Below are positions 51,906 to 60,621 of a DNA stretch of 64,000 nt, piece by piece. The stretch covers positions 2,790,001 through 2,854,000 of the forward strand of contig NZ_AP028070.1 in the NCBI RefSeq assembly GCF_030297175.1, written 5' to 3'. Origin of the DNA: Marinobacter sp. LA51 (lineage in GTDB: Bacteria > Pseudomonadota > Gammaproteobacteria > Pseudomonadales > Oleiphilaceae). The stretch's first letter is position 1. Each line of letters begins with the position of its first letter. The notes below the pieces were generated by a model. The model did not search any database, was not told the DNA's origin, and saw nothing but the letters and a program-made list of their open reading frames with translations. A program made the position numbers and the translations under genes.

Positions 51906-52637
51906 TCACTCCTCCCTCAGGTCGGTTGCCTGGGCCTCCACCCGATAGCGCGCCAATGCCCGGCGGGCGAGCCGGTTAAAAAACACCACCGCCGCCACCG
52001 TGCCGACAAAGCCGGCACCGTAGATGCCCCATTCAAGGGGCGTCCTGGCGGTTTCGCGGGCTCCAAGAGTCGACAGGTCCGCCGTCAGCGACCCCAGGTA
52101 CACGTTGTGCAGCGAAAACGGAATCACGCCAATGAAGGTCCCGGCAACAAAGCCGCTGAAGGAAAAGTTGGTCAGACCGAACAGAAAATTGGAAAGCTTG
52201 CCGGGAAAGAAAGGAATCAGCCGGGTCAACAGCACGATCTTCCAGCCGTGGGGAGCCATTTCCCGACTGACCGCCAGCAGCCCGACACGGTTCTGGATAT
52301 AGACGTGAGCCCGATCACCAAGAAAGTACCGGGCAATGAGGAAGGCGATGGCAGCACCCAGGGTGGTGCCCAAAACAACGTAGGTGGTGCCCTCCACCAC
52401 GCCGAATACAAAACCTGCGCCGGTGGTAAGCAGCACGCCCGGCAACAAAAGCACTATCGCCAGCGCCATGATGGCAGTGAACATGATGGCCGCCCAGGCT
52501 CCCTGACGGTCGACCCAGTGCAGCAGATCAAGCACCTGACGATGGACGCCCAGGGCGTATAGAACACCAACGACGGTAACAACGCTGGTGATACTGAGCG
52601 CCATCCAGAGAATGGGAGAGGTTTTCCAGCTACCCAT
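51906..52637 (-). CDS. TVP38/TMEM64 family membrane protein
   Basis: A 243-residue inner-membrane protein with about six helices. The SNARE-associated core is seen in VLLTTGAGFVFGVVEGTTYVVLGTTLGAAIAFLIARYFLG, followed by VLLTRLIPFFPGKLSNFLFGLTNFSFSGFVAGTFIGVIPFS. DedA-superfamily members move lipids or carry protons. I placed the start at ATG 52637 with GGAGGCGG upstream; an ATG at 52697 would add 20 residues. The next gene begins immediately at 51905 with no gap, indicating an operon. Confidence 0.9.
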   Translation of the reverse strand: MGSWKTSPILWMALSITSVVTVVGVLYALGVHRQVLDLLHWVDRQGAWAAIMFTAIMALAIVLLLPGVLLTTGAGFVFGVVEGTTYVVLGTTLGAAIAFLIARYFLGDRAHVYIQNRVGLLAVSREMAPHGWKIVLLTRLIPFFPGKLSNFLFGLTNFSFSGFVAGTFIGVIPFSLHNVYLGSLTADLSTLGARETARTPLEWGIYGAGFVGTVAAVVFFNRLARRALARYRVEAQATDLREE

Positions 52638-52702
52638 GGACACCGCCTCCGGTGGGCGCGGGCCCAAGCCTTTATCAGCTTGCGCCCATCGCATCACTCA
52701 AG

Positions 52703-52939
52703 TCAGCTGCTGAGAATGGATTGAAGTTTTTGGGTCAGATCAACCGCCTCGGCCCCCAGGGGAGTGAGGTAGCCGCCGTCCTTCTGACTGATCAAGCCTC
52801 GGGCAAACAGGTTTTCCGCGGCTTTGACCGTTTCCGGGGCTGCCGAATGAGCATGAACCTTGATCCCTTCCTGGCTGGAGGTGGATTCAAACTGGGCCAG
52901 AAGATTGAGTTCGGCAAGGTGATCAGCGGAGAATGGCAT
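52703..52939 (-). CDS. TIGR02647 family protein
   Basis: A 78-residue protein starting MPFSADHLAELNLLAQFEST, with SQEGIKVHAHSAAPETVKAAENLFARGLISQKDGGYLTPLG. I recognise this as the small TIGR02647 family of Pseudomonas and relatives, predicted to be a winged-helix-like protein. Start ATG 52939 follows GAGGAA; a longer frame to 53002 has no conservation. The function is unknown. It is separated by 65 bases from the TVP38 start. Confidence 0.88.
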   Translation of the reverse strand: MPFSADHLAELNLLAQFESTSSQEGIKVHAHSAAPETVKAAENLFARGLISQKDGGYLTPLGAEAVDLTQKLQSILSS

Positions 52940-53016
52940 GGCAGTTCCTCGTAGTATTGTCGGGGTTTCTTTCAACGTATCTTTCAATGATTCTTTCAGC
53001 ATAGTCGATTAGCACC

Positions 53017-53712
53017 ATGAAGCTTTCCCGAATTCTTAGCAACCAGGACAGCACCAGTCGCAAGCGCGCCAACGCCCTGATCGCCGCCGGCCGGGTGACG
53101 GTGAATGACTTACCGTGCCGGGTTGCTGCCCAGGAAGTGGATCGCTTCTCCAGCGTGGCAGTGGATGGCGAGGTTATTCAGGCTGCCGACACACCCTGCT
53201 ACCTGATGCTGCACAAACCCGCGGGCTATCTCAGCGCTACCGTCGACTCCGAGCACCCCACTGCGCTGGACCTGATCTCTCCAGACCTGCACCGGGACCT
53301 GCACATTGCCGGCCGGCTGGACCGTTCCAGCACCGGCCTGCTGATCCTCACCAACGATGGCCAGTGGTCACGCCAACTGACCGAACCCAGGATCAAAATC
53401 CCCAAGGTCTACCGCGTCACCACCGCAGAGCCGATCAGCGAAGAAACCGCAGAACGCTTCGCCGAAGGGTTATGGTTTGAATACGAACAGCTCCACACCT
53501 CGCCCGCGCAATTGGAGCAACTGGGCGCGCGGGAGGCACGAGTGACTATCTATGAAGGCCGCTACCATCAGATCAAGCGCATGTTCCATCGGGTCGGTAA
53601 TCGGGTAACGGCGTTGCATCGGGAGCGGATGGGGGAGATCCGCCTAAGTAGAGATCTCGCCGCTGGCGATTACCGGCCACTGACTACCGCAGAAATTCTT
53701 TCACTACCGTAA
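53017..53712 (+). CDS. RsuA-family 16S rRNA pseudouridine synthase
   Basis: A 231-residue enzyme. An S4 RNA-binding domain (KLSRILSNQDSTSRKRANALIAAGRVTVNDLPC) is followed by the synthase core; the catalytic aspartate is in IAGRLDRSSTGLLILTNDG. YHQIKRMFHRVGNRVTALHR is the family tail. It probably modifies U516 of 16S rRNA (RsuA), although a closely related RluE/F function is possible. It diverges from the TIGR02647 gene. Confidence 0.93.
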   Translation: MKLSRILSNQDSTSRKRANALIAAGRVTVNDLPCRVAAQEVDRFSSVAVDGEVIQAADTPCYLMLHKPAGYLSATVDSEHPTALDLISPDLHRDLHIAGRLDRSSTGLLILTNDGQWSRQLTEPRIKIPKVYRVTTAEPISEETAERFAEGLWFEYEQLHTSPAQLEQLGAREARVTIYEGRYHQIKRMFHRVGNRVTALHRERMGEIRLSRDLAAGDYRPLTTAEILSLP

Positions 53713-53782
53713 CTTAGCCACCACAAGACAGTCCTCCCCCGTTTCAGGTAGGCTGATTTAAAGCCACACGCCTGGAGCCCCC

Positions 53783-54427
53783 ATGACCACACTGCAAATT
53801 GACATAGTTTCCGACATCGCCTGCCCCTGGTGCGCCATTGGCTATGCTCGCCTGGAAAAAGCGATGGCGGCCCTGAAGGACGACATGGACATTCAGGTCA
53901 AATGGCACGCCTTTGAGCTGAACCCGGACCCTGCCGGTGATGGTGAACCCATCCTGCCGGCACTGGCGCGCAAGTACGGACGTAGTGAGGATGAGATGCG
54001 GGCGAACCAGGCCCAGATGATGGAGCTTGCCAAAGACCTCGGCCTGAACTTCGAGAAGCTGCAGGAACGCTATACCCGCAATACCTTCGATGGTCACCGG
54101 CTGGTGAAGTGGGCCGGTGAGCAGGGAAAGCAAACTGAATTGAAAATGGCGTTGTTCGAGGCCTATTTTGGCCGTGCGGAGAACGTGACCGATGCGGAGG
54201 TTCTCACAAGCTGCGCAACATCCGTAGGACTGGATGCCGAGGACGCGCGAGCGGTACTCAGCTCTGATCGTTATGCCGACTCGGTGCGCGAAGACGAAGC
54301 CCGGTATCAACAGGCTGGTGTGTCGGCCGTACCCGCCTATATCGTGAACCAGAAGTACCTGATCTCAGGTGCCCAGGAACCCGACACGCTCATTGATGCG
54401 TTGCGGGAAATTGCGCAGGAACCATAG
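53783..54427 (+). CDS. DsbA family oxidoreductase, FrnE type
   Basis: A 214-residue thioredoxin-fold protein. The redox motif is CPWC in IVSDIACPWCAIGYARLEKA. The helical insertion and the cis-proline region VSAVPAYIVNQKYLISGAQEPDTLIDAL match FrnE. There is no signal peptide, so it is cytoplasmic. Related proteins act in disulfide isomerisation and stress tolerance. Confidence 0.94.
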   Translation: MTTLQIDIVSDIACPWCAIGYARLEKAMAALKDDMDIQVKWHAFELNPDPAGDGEPILPALARKYGRSEDEMRANQAQMMELAKDLGLNFEKLQERYTRNTFDGHRLVKWAGEQGKQTELKMALFEAYFGRAENVTDAEVLTSCATSVGLDAEDARAVLSSDRYADSVREDEARYQQAGVSAVPAYIVNQKYLISGAQEPDTLIDALREIAQEP

Positions 54428-54482
54428 CCAGTCAGCACCCTGTGCTAGAGTGATCAATACGTTCTTTTAAGGAGGAGAGAAA

Positions 54483-54656
54483 ATGCTTTATTGGGCGATT
54501 GTTTGTTTGATCATTGCCGTAGTTGCAGGCGTTTTGGGATTTGGTGGGATTGCCGGTGCGGCAACAGAGTTCGCACAGATCCTGTTCTTCATCTTCCTTG
54601 TGCTGTTGGTGGTCTCCGTCGTCGTCAATGTTCTTCGCGGCCGGGGCCCCAAGTAG
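54483..54656 (+). CDS. DUF1328 family small membrane protein
   Basis: A 57-residue protein with two helices: [20 protein letters not shown] and [20 protein letters not shown], joined by [12 protein letters not shown]. This is DUF1328 (YtjA type). It is abundant in proteobacteria, sometimes stress-induced; the mechanism is unknown. AAGGAGGAG lies six bases before the ATG. The gene is short but complete and has its own strong ribosome site. Confidence 0.93.
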   Translation: MLYWAIVCLIIAVVAGVLGFGGIAGAATEFAQILFFIFLVLLVVSVVVNVLRGRGPK

Positions 54657-54714
54657 GGTCCCCAGCCGGAAAAACATTGTCGTACTGACTCAGCCAACAG
54701 TTACAGCGCAGCAG

Positions 54715-56277
54715 TTAGAGCGCGATACCCTGTGACCGGGCCATGGCATAGGCCGCTTTCGGCCCGGTCCACAGCGACGGCAGGATGATCAGCGACACGG
54801 GAATCGCCGTGATCACTATGAACTGCTGCAGCACACCAATTTGCCCCGCCCCCATATACAGAAGAATCGCGGCCATCAGTGCCATCGCACCACCCCAGAA
54901 CGCCCGTACCAGGTAGTGCGGCTCATCGTGGCCAGCACCTACGGTGGCAATGGCGTAACTCATGGAATCACCAGTCGTGGCGACGAAAATGGTGGTCAGC
55001 AACAGGATTGCTGCAGCCATCAGCGTGCCGCCCGGCAGAGCCTCGGCAACGGTCAGGGTGGCCACGTCAAAGGAGAAGTTGTTCAACGCCGATGTCAGGT
55101 CAAAGGCTCCCGTAAGCTGATAATAAATGCCGGAACCGCCCAGCAGCGTGAACCAGATCGACGTGGCGATAGGTGCCAGTATGGCGACCGCCAGAATGGT
55201 CTGTCGAATGCTGCGACCACGGGAAATCCGCGCCACGAAAATCGACATCAGCGGCGTGTAGCCGATGAACCAGGCGAAGAAGAACACCGTCCACCACTTC
55301 ATCCACCAGTCCGGTGCGGTTTCTGAGGTCATTGTCGACATCGCGAAGAACGACGACACGTACTCGCCCATTGACGCCAGGTAGGTGTTGGTGAGGAACA
55401 GCGTCGGACCAAACACGAAGATCACGGCCGCGATAACCAACGCGAGGATGACGTTGAAACGGCTGAGGATCTGAATTCCCTTGTGAACACCGGTGATTGC
55501 GGACGTCATGTAAACGCCGGCCAGCAGTGTCAGGATCACCAGCTGAGTGGTGAAGGTATCGGCCACGCCAAACAGCTCATGGAGACCAAAACTCATCTGA
55601 GTTGCCAGGAACCCGATGGGGCCAACGGTGCCTGCCACTACGGCAATCACACACAGGGCGTCGACCACGCCACCGAACCAGCCTTGCATGACTCGCTCGC
55701 CCAGTACCGGGTAGAGAAGCGTGCGCGGCTGCAGGGGCTTGCCTTTAACGTAGTGGGCATGCGCCAGCACGAGAGCGGTCAGCGAGCCCAGAACAGCCCA
55801 GGCGAGAAAGCCCCAATGCATAAATGATTGCGCCATGGCAGGCGCCACAGCTTCAGCAGTACCCGCCTCAGCGGTGGACACCGGCGGCGCTACCACAAAG
55901 TGATAGACGGGCTCGCCAGCGGCGAAGAACACACCGCCACCGGCCAGCAGGGTGCAGAGAATCATCGACAACCAACGAAACGTGCTGATCTCAGGTTTCT
56001 CCAGACCGCCCAGGCGTGCAACGCCAGCGCGACCAAAGGCAACCACCAGGGCGATGAAGAACGTAGCCAGCAACAGAAGCTGGAAAAACGAACCCAGGTA
56101 CTTTGCGGTCCAGGTGAAACCGGAATTGATGACGGCAGACAGGCCTTCTGCGTCAGTCAGGGACCAGCCCACGAAAAGAAAAATGAAGCCCATTGTCAGG
56201 GCAAGAACAAGAGGATCGCCAATACGTCGAACACCAGAGGTATCGGCAGTTGGTATTGCAGTATCTATGGAAGACAT
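54715..56277 (-). CDS. Divergent BCCT family transporter
   Basis: A 520-residue inner-membrane carrier with about twelve helices. The BCCT pattern appears in SGFTWTAKYLGSFFQLLLLATFFIALV and in WWMKWWTVFFFAWFIGYTPLMSIFVARISRGRSIRQTI. The common core reads W-x-F-Y-W-x-W-W; here aromatic tryptophans are replaced by phenylalanines (VFFFAWF). So the substrate pocket may differ from betaine or choline carriers. BCCT proteins import quaternary ammonium or sulfonium compounds. No betaine or DMSP genes are adjacent. Confidence 0.9.
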   Translation of the reverse strand: MSSIDTAIPTADTSGVRRIGDPLVLALTMGFIFLFVGWSLTDAEGLSAVINSGFTWTAKYLGSFFQLLLLATFFIALVVAFGRAGVARLGGLEKPEISTFRWLSMILCTLLAGGGVFFAAGEPVYHFVVAPPVSTAEAGTAEAVAPAMAQSFMHWGFLAWAVLGSLTALVLAHAHYVKGKPLQPRTLLYPVLGERVMQGWFGGVVDALCVIAVVAGTVGPIGFLATQMSFGLHELFGVADTFTTQLVILTLLAGVYMTSAITGVHKGIQILSRFNVILALVIAAVIFVFGPTLFLTNTYLASMGEYVSSFFAMSTMTSETAPDWWMKWWTVFFFAWFIGYTPLMSIFVARISRGRSIRQTILAVAILAPIATSIWFTLLGGSGIYYQLTGAFDLTSALNNFSFDVATLTVAEALPGGTLMAAAILLLTTIFVATTGDSMSYAIATVGAGHDEPHYLVRAFWGGAMALMAAILLYMGAGQIGVLQQFIVITAIPVSLIILPSLWTGPKAAYAMARSQGIAL

Positions 56278-56410
56278 TCACACAGCCAGTTTGGAAATTG
56301 GGCGCGTGATGCTATAGACGACACACTCGTTTGGCCATAGTTAATTCTACGATATTGTCAGAATGTGCTCCATTTTCCCGCCATTTGGCCAACTTTTCCC
56401 GCAAGAGCAT

Positions 56411-56935
56411 CTAACTTGACCATCCCGTGAGGGCGCTGACCACTGCGGTACAGGTGTGCTCCTGATCCTGCCCTTCACCATCGATCACGATGTCTGCGTA
56501 GCGGAGGTACAACGCCAGCCGTTCCTCGAACAGGGCTTCCAGCGACTGATCCGGTCGCCGGGAAATACCTCGGGCGCTGTGATCGCCAATGCGCTGGATC
56601 ACCAACTCCAAAGGGATATCAAGGAACACCACCACACCATTGGACTTGAGATGCTGCATCGCCTGATCACTGTAGACGGCGCTGCCACCGGTGCTGATAA
56701 CCTTGGCGCTGACATTGAGATCCAACAACACCTGCTCTTCCACGTGCCGAAGCGCCTGATACCCGTCTTCATCCACAATTGCCTGTAGCGTGCGCCCGGC
56801 TTGTTCCTGGATCAGCAAGTCAGTATCCACAAACCCCATCCCCAGTCGCTTGGCCAATAGCACGCCGACGGTACTCTTGCCGCTGCCGGGCATACCAATG
56901 AGAACTATGTTGCGATGCGGATCAGGTTGGGCCAT
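56411..56935 (-). CDS. Shikimate kinase-like protein
   Basis: A 174-residue P-loop kinase. Walker A is GMPGSGKSTVGVLLAKRLG. The substrate-binding aspartate is in GFVDTDLLIQEQAGRTLQ, then RHVEEQVLL and STGGSAVYSD. The lid is ISRRPDQSLEALFEERLALY. It phosphorylates shikimate or a related polyol; AroK homologues in Marinobacter are of similar length, so a second paralogue is possible. The start is ATG 56935 after CTGGAG. Confidence 0.85.
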   Translation of the reverse strand: MAQPDPHRNIVLIGMPGSGKSTVGVLLAKRLGMGFVDTDLLIQEQAGRTLQAIVDEDGYQALRHVEEQVLLDLNVSAKVISTGGSAVYSDQAMQHLKSNGVVVFLDIPLELVIQRIGDHSARGISRRPDQSLEALFEERLALYLRYADIVIDGEGQDQEHTCTAVVSALTGWSS

Positions 56936-57023
56936 TAATACTCCAGAAAAGATGACGCGCGACTGTAACAACCGCGCAGGCTTTTGGTCTAAGGACTATA
57001 CCGTCCCTTGAGAGGAAACTGCC

Positions 57024-57470
57024 ATGTTTCGTGCTTTTACACTGTCGTTCCTGCTAGTTATGCTCACCGGTCCCGCCACTGCCGCAGAAGATCCGGTGTA
57101 CACGGGCTTGCTCTCCAACACGGGGGCCGGCGGCTACGATGTGGTCAGCTACTTTGACACCGAGCAGGCGGTAAAGGGCTCGTCCAGCCACACCACTGAG
57201 TATCTGGGTGTCACCTGGCGATTCGCCAGTGCTGAGAACCGGGCCAAGTTCGAGTCCAATCCGGAAGCCTATGCGCCGGTGTACGGAGGGTATTGCGCCT
57301 GGGCGGTCAGCCAGGGCTACCTTGCCAAAGGTGATCCCAAGCACTGGACTGTCCGGGATGGCAAGCTGTACCTGAACTACAACCAGGACATTCAGGACCG
57401 CTGGCTGGCAGATACCGAGAACTTTGTCCGGCTCGCCAATGAGAACTGGCCAGCAGTACTCGAACAGTAA
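57024..57470 (+). CDS. Exported YHS domain protein
   Basis: A 148-residue periplasmic protein with signal peptide (FRAFTLSFLLVMLTGPATAAE). The YHS domain is GYDVVSYFDTEQAVKGSSSHTTEYLGVTWRFAS and continues to EAYAPVYGGYCAWAVSQG; the cysteine in GYCAW is the conserved metal-domain residue. YHS proteins of this type are thought to bind metal or heme partners. AGAGGAAACTGCC precedes the ATG at 57024. It is followed by the leader described at 57487. Confidence 0.9.
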   Translation: MFRAFTLSFLLVMLTGPATAAEDPVYTGLLSNTGAGGYDVVSYFDTEQAVKGSSSHTTEYLGVTWRFASAENRAKFESNPEAYAPVYGGYCAWAVSQGYLAKGDPKHWTVRDGKLYLNYNQDIQDRWLADTENFVRLANENWPAVLEQ

Positions 57471-57486
57471 CGATTAACAAACAATT

Positions 57487-57572
57487 CGTGCGGTTTTATC
57501 GCGGCGATAAAACCGTATACTTTCGGTAGCAGGGGCCAGGATCGGCCTCGGAAAACCGGACAAAACCGCACG
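57487..57572 (+). promoter_or_regulatory. Possible alternative-hairpin leader of the lytic transglycosylase
   Basis: CGGTTTTATCGC (57491-57502) pairs with GCGATAAAACCG (57504-57515), a perfect 12-bp palindrome. CGTGCGGTTTT (57487-57497) can instead pair with AAAACCGCACG (57562-57572), just before the next start codon. The two are mutually exclusive. Confidence 0.45.
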
Positions 57573-57580
57573 GATATTGA

Positions 57581-58285
57581 ATGAGCCCAGGCCAGACTCC
57601 AGCCGCCCTACTCCTATTGCTCGCCATTGCGACTTCGCTGTGCGTAGCTCCGGCACATGCCGACAGCGTCAAGCGCATCGTGCATCCGGACGGCACTGTC
57701 GAGTACACCAACGTCAAGGCAACCGAGCCGCGTCCCTCCAGCGGCAACGATACCGTGTATCGCTACGAGGATGACAACGGGGTGGTTGCGTACAGCAGTA
57801 TCCGCCCGGCCACGGCTGAGTTCGATGTGATTCGCTTCCACTGCTACGCCTGTGACCCCGATTCCAGTGTCGACTGGCGCAAGACGCCGCTCTTCACCAG
57901 CCCCTATCACAATGAGATTAAAACTGCGGCTCGGGAATTCGGAGTTGATCCGGCTCTGGTCCGGGCGGTGATTCACGCCGAGTCAGCGTTTAACGAGAAA
58001 GCCCTGTCACCGGTCGGTGCCCAGGGACTGATGCAGCTGATGCCGGGAACTGCCAAGGAACTGGGTGTGGTTAATGCCCTGGTGGCCGAACAGAACATTC
58101 GAGGCGGGGTGAATTACCTGGCCAAGATGCTGCAGCGCTTCAACGGCGATATTCGGTTAGCGACGGCGGCCTACAATGCCGGCCCCGGCGCGGTCAGCCG
58201 CTACCAGGGCGTGCCTCCCTACGCCGAAACCAAGGCCTACGTGCATCGGGTCGGCATTCTGCATGAGCGTTACGGGACTAATTGA
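57581..58285 (+). CDS. DUF4124-SLT lytic transglycosylase
   Basis: A 234-residue periplasmic enzyme with signal peptide (LLLLLAIATSLCVAPAHA). A DUF4124 segment (VKRIVHPDGTVEYTNVKATE) precedes the SLT domain: catalytic glutamate in VIHAESAFNEKALSPVGAQGLMQLMPGTA, then NIRGGVNYLAKMLQRFNGDIRLATAAYNAGPGAVSRYQGVP. It cleaves peptidoglycan. The start codon follows the possible hairpin leader by eight bases. Confidence 0.93.
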   Translation: MSPGQTPAALLLLLAIATSLCVAPAHADSVKRIVHPDGTVEYTNVKATEPRPSSGNDTVYRYEDDNGVVAYSSIRPATAEFDVIRFHCYACDPDSSVDWRKTPLFTSPYHNEIKTAAREFGVDPALVRAVIHAESAFNEKALSPVGAQGLMQLMPGTAKELGVVNALVAEQNIRGGVNYLAKMLQRFNGDIRLATAAYNAGPGAVSRYQGVPPYAETKAYVHRVGILHERYGTN

Positions 58286-58289
58286 CCTG

Positions 58290-58922
58290 TTAGCCGAAGG
58301 CCAGCCAGCCTCCCACCAGCAACATCAGGCTACCCGCCACACGGTTCACCGTCTTCACGCCACCACCCTGGCGGAGCAGCTTGCGCAAACCGCGGCCGCC
58401 ATGGGCATAGAGCTGCAGGCACAGAAATTCCAGCGCCAGAATGATCAGGATTAGCGCCGTTAACTGGGGCGCCATTGGCAGTTTGCTATCAATGAACGGC
58501 GGCAACAGGGCCACGAAGAACGCCCAGCCTTTCGGATTGGCGATGGCCGTCACGAAACCCTGCGTGGCAAGCTGGCCGCGGGTGGCCTGCGCAGGCGCGT
58601 CTTCCTCGGATTCCGGCATCGCCATCTTGCCCCGCGAACGCCACATCTGAATGCCCAACCACGCCAGGTAGGCCCCGCCGGCGTATTTGAACACGGCAAA
58701 TGCAGTCGGGTATTTCAACATGAAGGTGGCCACACCAATAGCCGCAGACGTTGCCACCACGGCCACACCGACCAACTCCCCAGCCATCATCCACAGGGCC
58801 CGGCGTACACCAATCGTAATGCCCATAGACAGCGCCAGGGTCATGCACATGCCCGGAGTGATCGAAACCACAAAAAAGGTGGGGATAAAGACTGACAACA
58901 AAGACCAGTTCAATGACAGCAC
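58290..58922 (-). CDS. LysE family exporter
   Basis: A 210-residue inner-membrane protein of six helices. LysE pattern: FIPTFFVVSITPGMCMTLALSMGITIGVRRALWMMAGELVG and later FVTAIANPKGWAFFVALLPPFI. Family members export lysine, homoserine, threonine or other metabolites. The start is GTG at 58922, with AGAGGGA upstream. The gene ends five bases from the transglycosylase stop, in convergent orientation. Confidence 0.92.
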   Translation of the reverse strand: MLSLNWSLLSVFIPTFFVVSITPGMCMTLALSMGITIGVRRALWMMAGELVGVAVVATSAAIGVATFMLKYPTAFAVFKYAGGAYLAWLGIQMWRSRGKMAMPESEEDAPAQATRGQLATQGFVTAIANPKGWAFFVALLPPFIDSKLPMAPQLTALILIILALEFLCLQLYAHGGRGLRKLLRQGGGVKTVNRVAGSLMLLVGGWLAFG

Positions 58923-59006
58923 AACAACGTTCCCTCTCAGAAATCGGCGATACTGCGGGCCCGGGCAAGGCTCGCGCTATTCAATTCGCCAAGTGGCCAG
59001 TCAGAC

Positions 59007-59702
59007 TTAATCTGGCAACCCGGCTAGGTAGGCCTGCAACTCTTTCGGGTTGGTGATGGTGATCCGGCCATACTCCAGTCTCAGCAAACCCTCACGTTCA
59101 AAACGCTTGATCACCCGATGCACACCCTGTCGGGTCATGCCCATCATGTTGCCAATGTGCTCCCGGGTGAGACGGAAGGTTATCGGCTGGGTATAACGGT
59201 CACCGTGGCCCTGAATCTGAGTCAGGAACAGTAATCGGCGACCAACGCGCGCGTCAATTCCCCTTAAGGCGTCATCGGCGATGATCGACATCGCCGACCA
59301 CAGTCGCCGGCTCACCAGATCCAAGGCCCGCGGGTAGGCCTCGGGGTAGCGGGCCAATAGTTGGCGAAAGCCCTCACCGGGCAACTCGACCACGCGGGCA
59401 TCTTCGTGGGCGGTGGCGCCATAGACCCTTGGCGTGCCTGGTGAAAACACGGTATCACCGAACCAGGCCGTCGGGCCGAAAATGATCAGGGTTGCCTCCC
59501 GGCCCTCCGAGTTAACCGAACTGATCCGCACGGTGCCCTCGGCAATCACACACAGCGACGACTGCATGGAGCCCTTGTCATAGATTGATTCACCGGCCCG
59601 AAACTGACGCCAGCGAGAAAGGTCCTCGGCTTCCTTGAAGCCTGCGGCCGGCAGCCCCCCTAACAAAGGGCAGGCTTGCAACACCGATTTCAGATCAGAC
59701 AT
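59007..59702 (-). CDS. Crp/Fnr family transcriptional regulator
   Basis: A 231-residue regulator: cyclic-nucleotide-like beta-barrel (GESIYDKGSMQSSLCVIAEGTVRISSV), a dimer helix and helix-turn-helix (LTREHIGNMMGMTRQGVHRVIKRFEREGLL). Only two cysteines are present, so it cannot bind a four-cysteine iron-sulfur cluster like FNR. The E-R-type cAMP pocket is not evident; the effector is unknown. Start ATG 59702. It diverges from the aldolase-HD operon, a probable target. Confidence 0.9.
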   Translation of the reverse strand: MSDLKSVLQACPLLGGLPAAGFKEAEDLSRWRQFRAGESIYDKGSMQSSLCVIAEGTVRISSVNSEGREATLIIFGPTAWFGDTVFSPGTPRVYGATAHEDARVVELPGEGFRQLLARYPEAYPRALDLVSRRLWSAMSIIADDALRGIDARVGRRLLFLTQIQGHGDRYTQPITFRLTREHIGNMMGMTRQGVHRVIKRFEREGLLRLEYGRITITNPKELQAYLAGLPD

Positions 59703-59837
59703 ACCCGGATTCCCACATCGACATGCCTCCAAATGTAAATGATTTGACAGTGTTGTGCTCGTGCTACTGCCTACACTGAGACCAGTACTTAAACAAACAC
59801 CACAACAACAATCACACGACATATAAAGAGGCCAGTG

Positions 59838-60608
59838 ATGTCTGAACGTATTGCGGTCCCGTCCAAGAAGGGCGAAGTCAGTGCCGAGGAATGGCAGCTT
59901 CGCGTTGACCTGGCTGCAGCCTATCGCCTGATAGCACTGTACGGCTGGGACGATCTGATTTTCACCCACGTATCCGCCCGCATACCCGGGGATGAGCACC
60001 ATTTCCTGATCAATCCCTACGGCATGATGTTCGAGGAAATCACCGCCTCCAGCCTGGTGCGGGTCGATCAGGAAGGTAACAAGATCGATCCGGACGATTT
60101 CGACATTAACCCGGCCGGATTCACCATTCACAGCGCCATCCATGCGGTTCGTGACGACGCCACCTGCGTGATGCACACCCACACCACCGCCGGTGTTGCG
60201 GTGTCAGCCCAGAAAGACGGGCTGCTGCCACTGTCACAACAAAGCCTGTTCCCACTCTCCAACCTGGCTTACCACGATTACGAGGGCGTGGCCCTGCGCG
60301 AAGATGAAAAGGCAAGACTGCAGAAGGATCTTGGCAACAACAACTTCATGATACTGCGTAACCACGGCCTGCTCACCACCGGCGGCAGTATCGCCGATGC
60401 GTTCCTGGGCATGTACATCCTGCAACGGGCCTGTGAGGTGCAGATTCAGGCGTTGTCGGGCAACCGGGAGATGACCCCGATTCCGGCTGGCATTGTCGAC
60501 ACCATCCGCCAGCAGGCGGAGCAGGTTACCCGCGGCATGGGTGGCCAACTGGCCTGGCCGGGCCTGCTGCGCAAACTCGACCGCATCGACACCGGTTTCC
60601 GCGATTAA
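59838..60608 (+). CDS. Class II aldolase/adducin family protein
   Basis: A 256-residue protein. Zinc ligands are in HTHTTAGVAV (two His, positions about 114-116) and ILRNHGLLTTGGS; LIFTHVSARIPGDEHHFLINPYG is the aldolase substrate loop. The family includes fuculose and rhamnulose aldolases, decarboxylases and epimerases. Start ATG 59838 is preferred over GTG 59835. The next gene starts 13 bases on (HD protein), so the two are one operon and probably act on the same metabolite. Confidence 0.92.
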   Translation: MSERIAVPSKKGEVSAEEWQLRVDLAAAYRLIALYGWDDLIFTHVSARIPGDEHHFLINPYGMMFEEITASSLVRVDQEGNKIDPDDFDINPAGFTIHSAIHAVRDDATCVMHTHTTAGVAVSAQKDGLLPLSQQSLFPLSNLAYHDYEGVALREDEKARLQKDLGNNNFMILRNHGLLTTGGSIADAFLGMYILQRACEVQIQALSGNREMTPIPAGIVDTIRQQAEQVTRGMGGQLAWPGLLRKLDRIDTGFRD

Positions 60609-60621
60609 AGGAGCATTCCCT

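Noticed and set aside
59703..60182. Upstream extension of the Crp/Fnr frame to 60182
   Set aside because: It reads antisense through the aldolase gene and lacks regulator sequence before MSDLKSVLQ.
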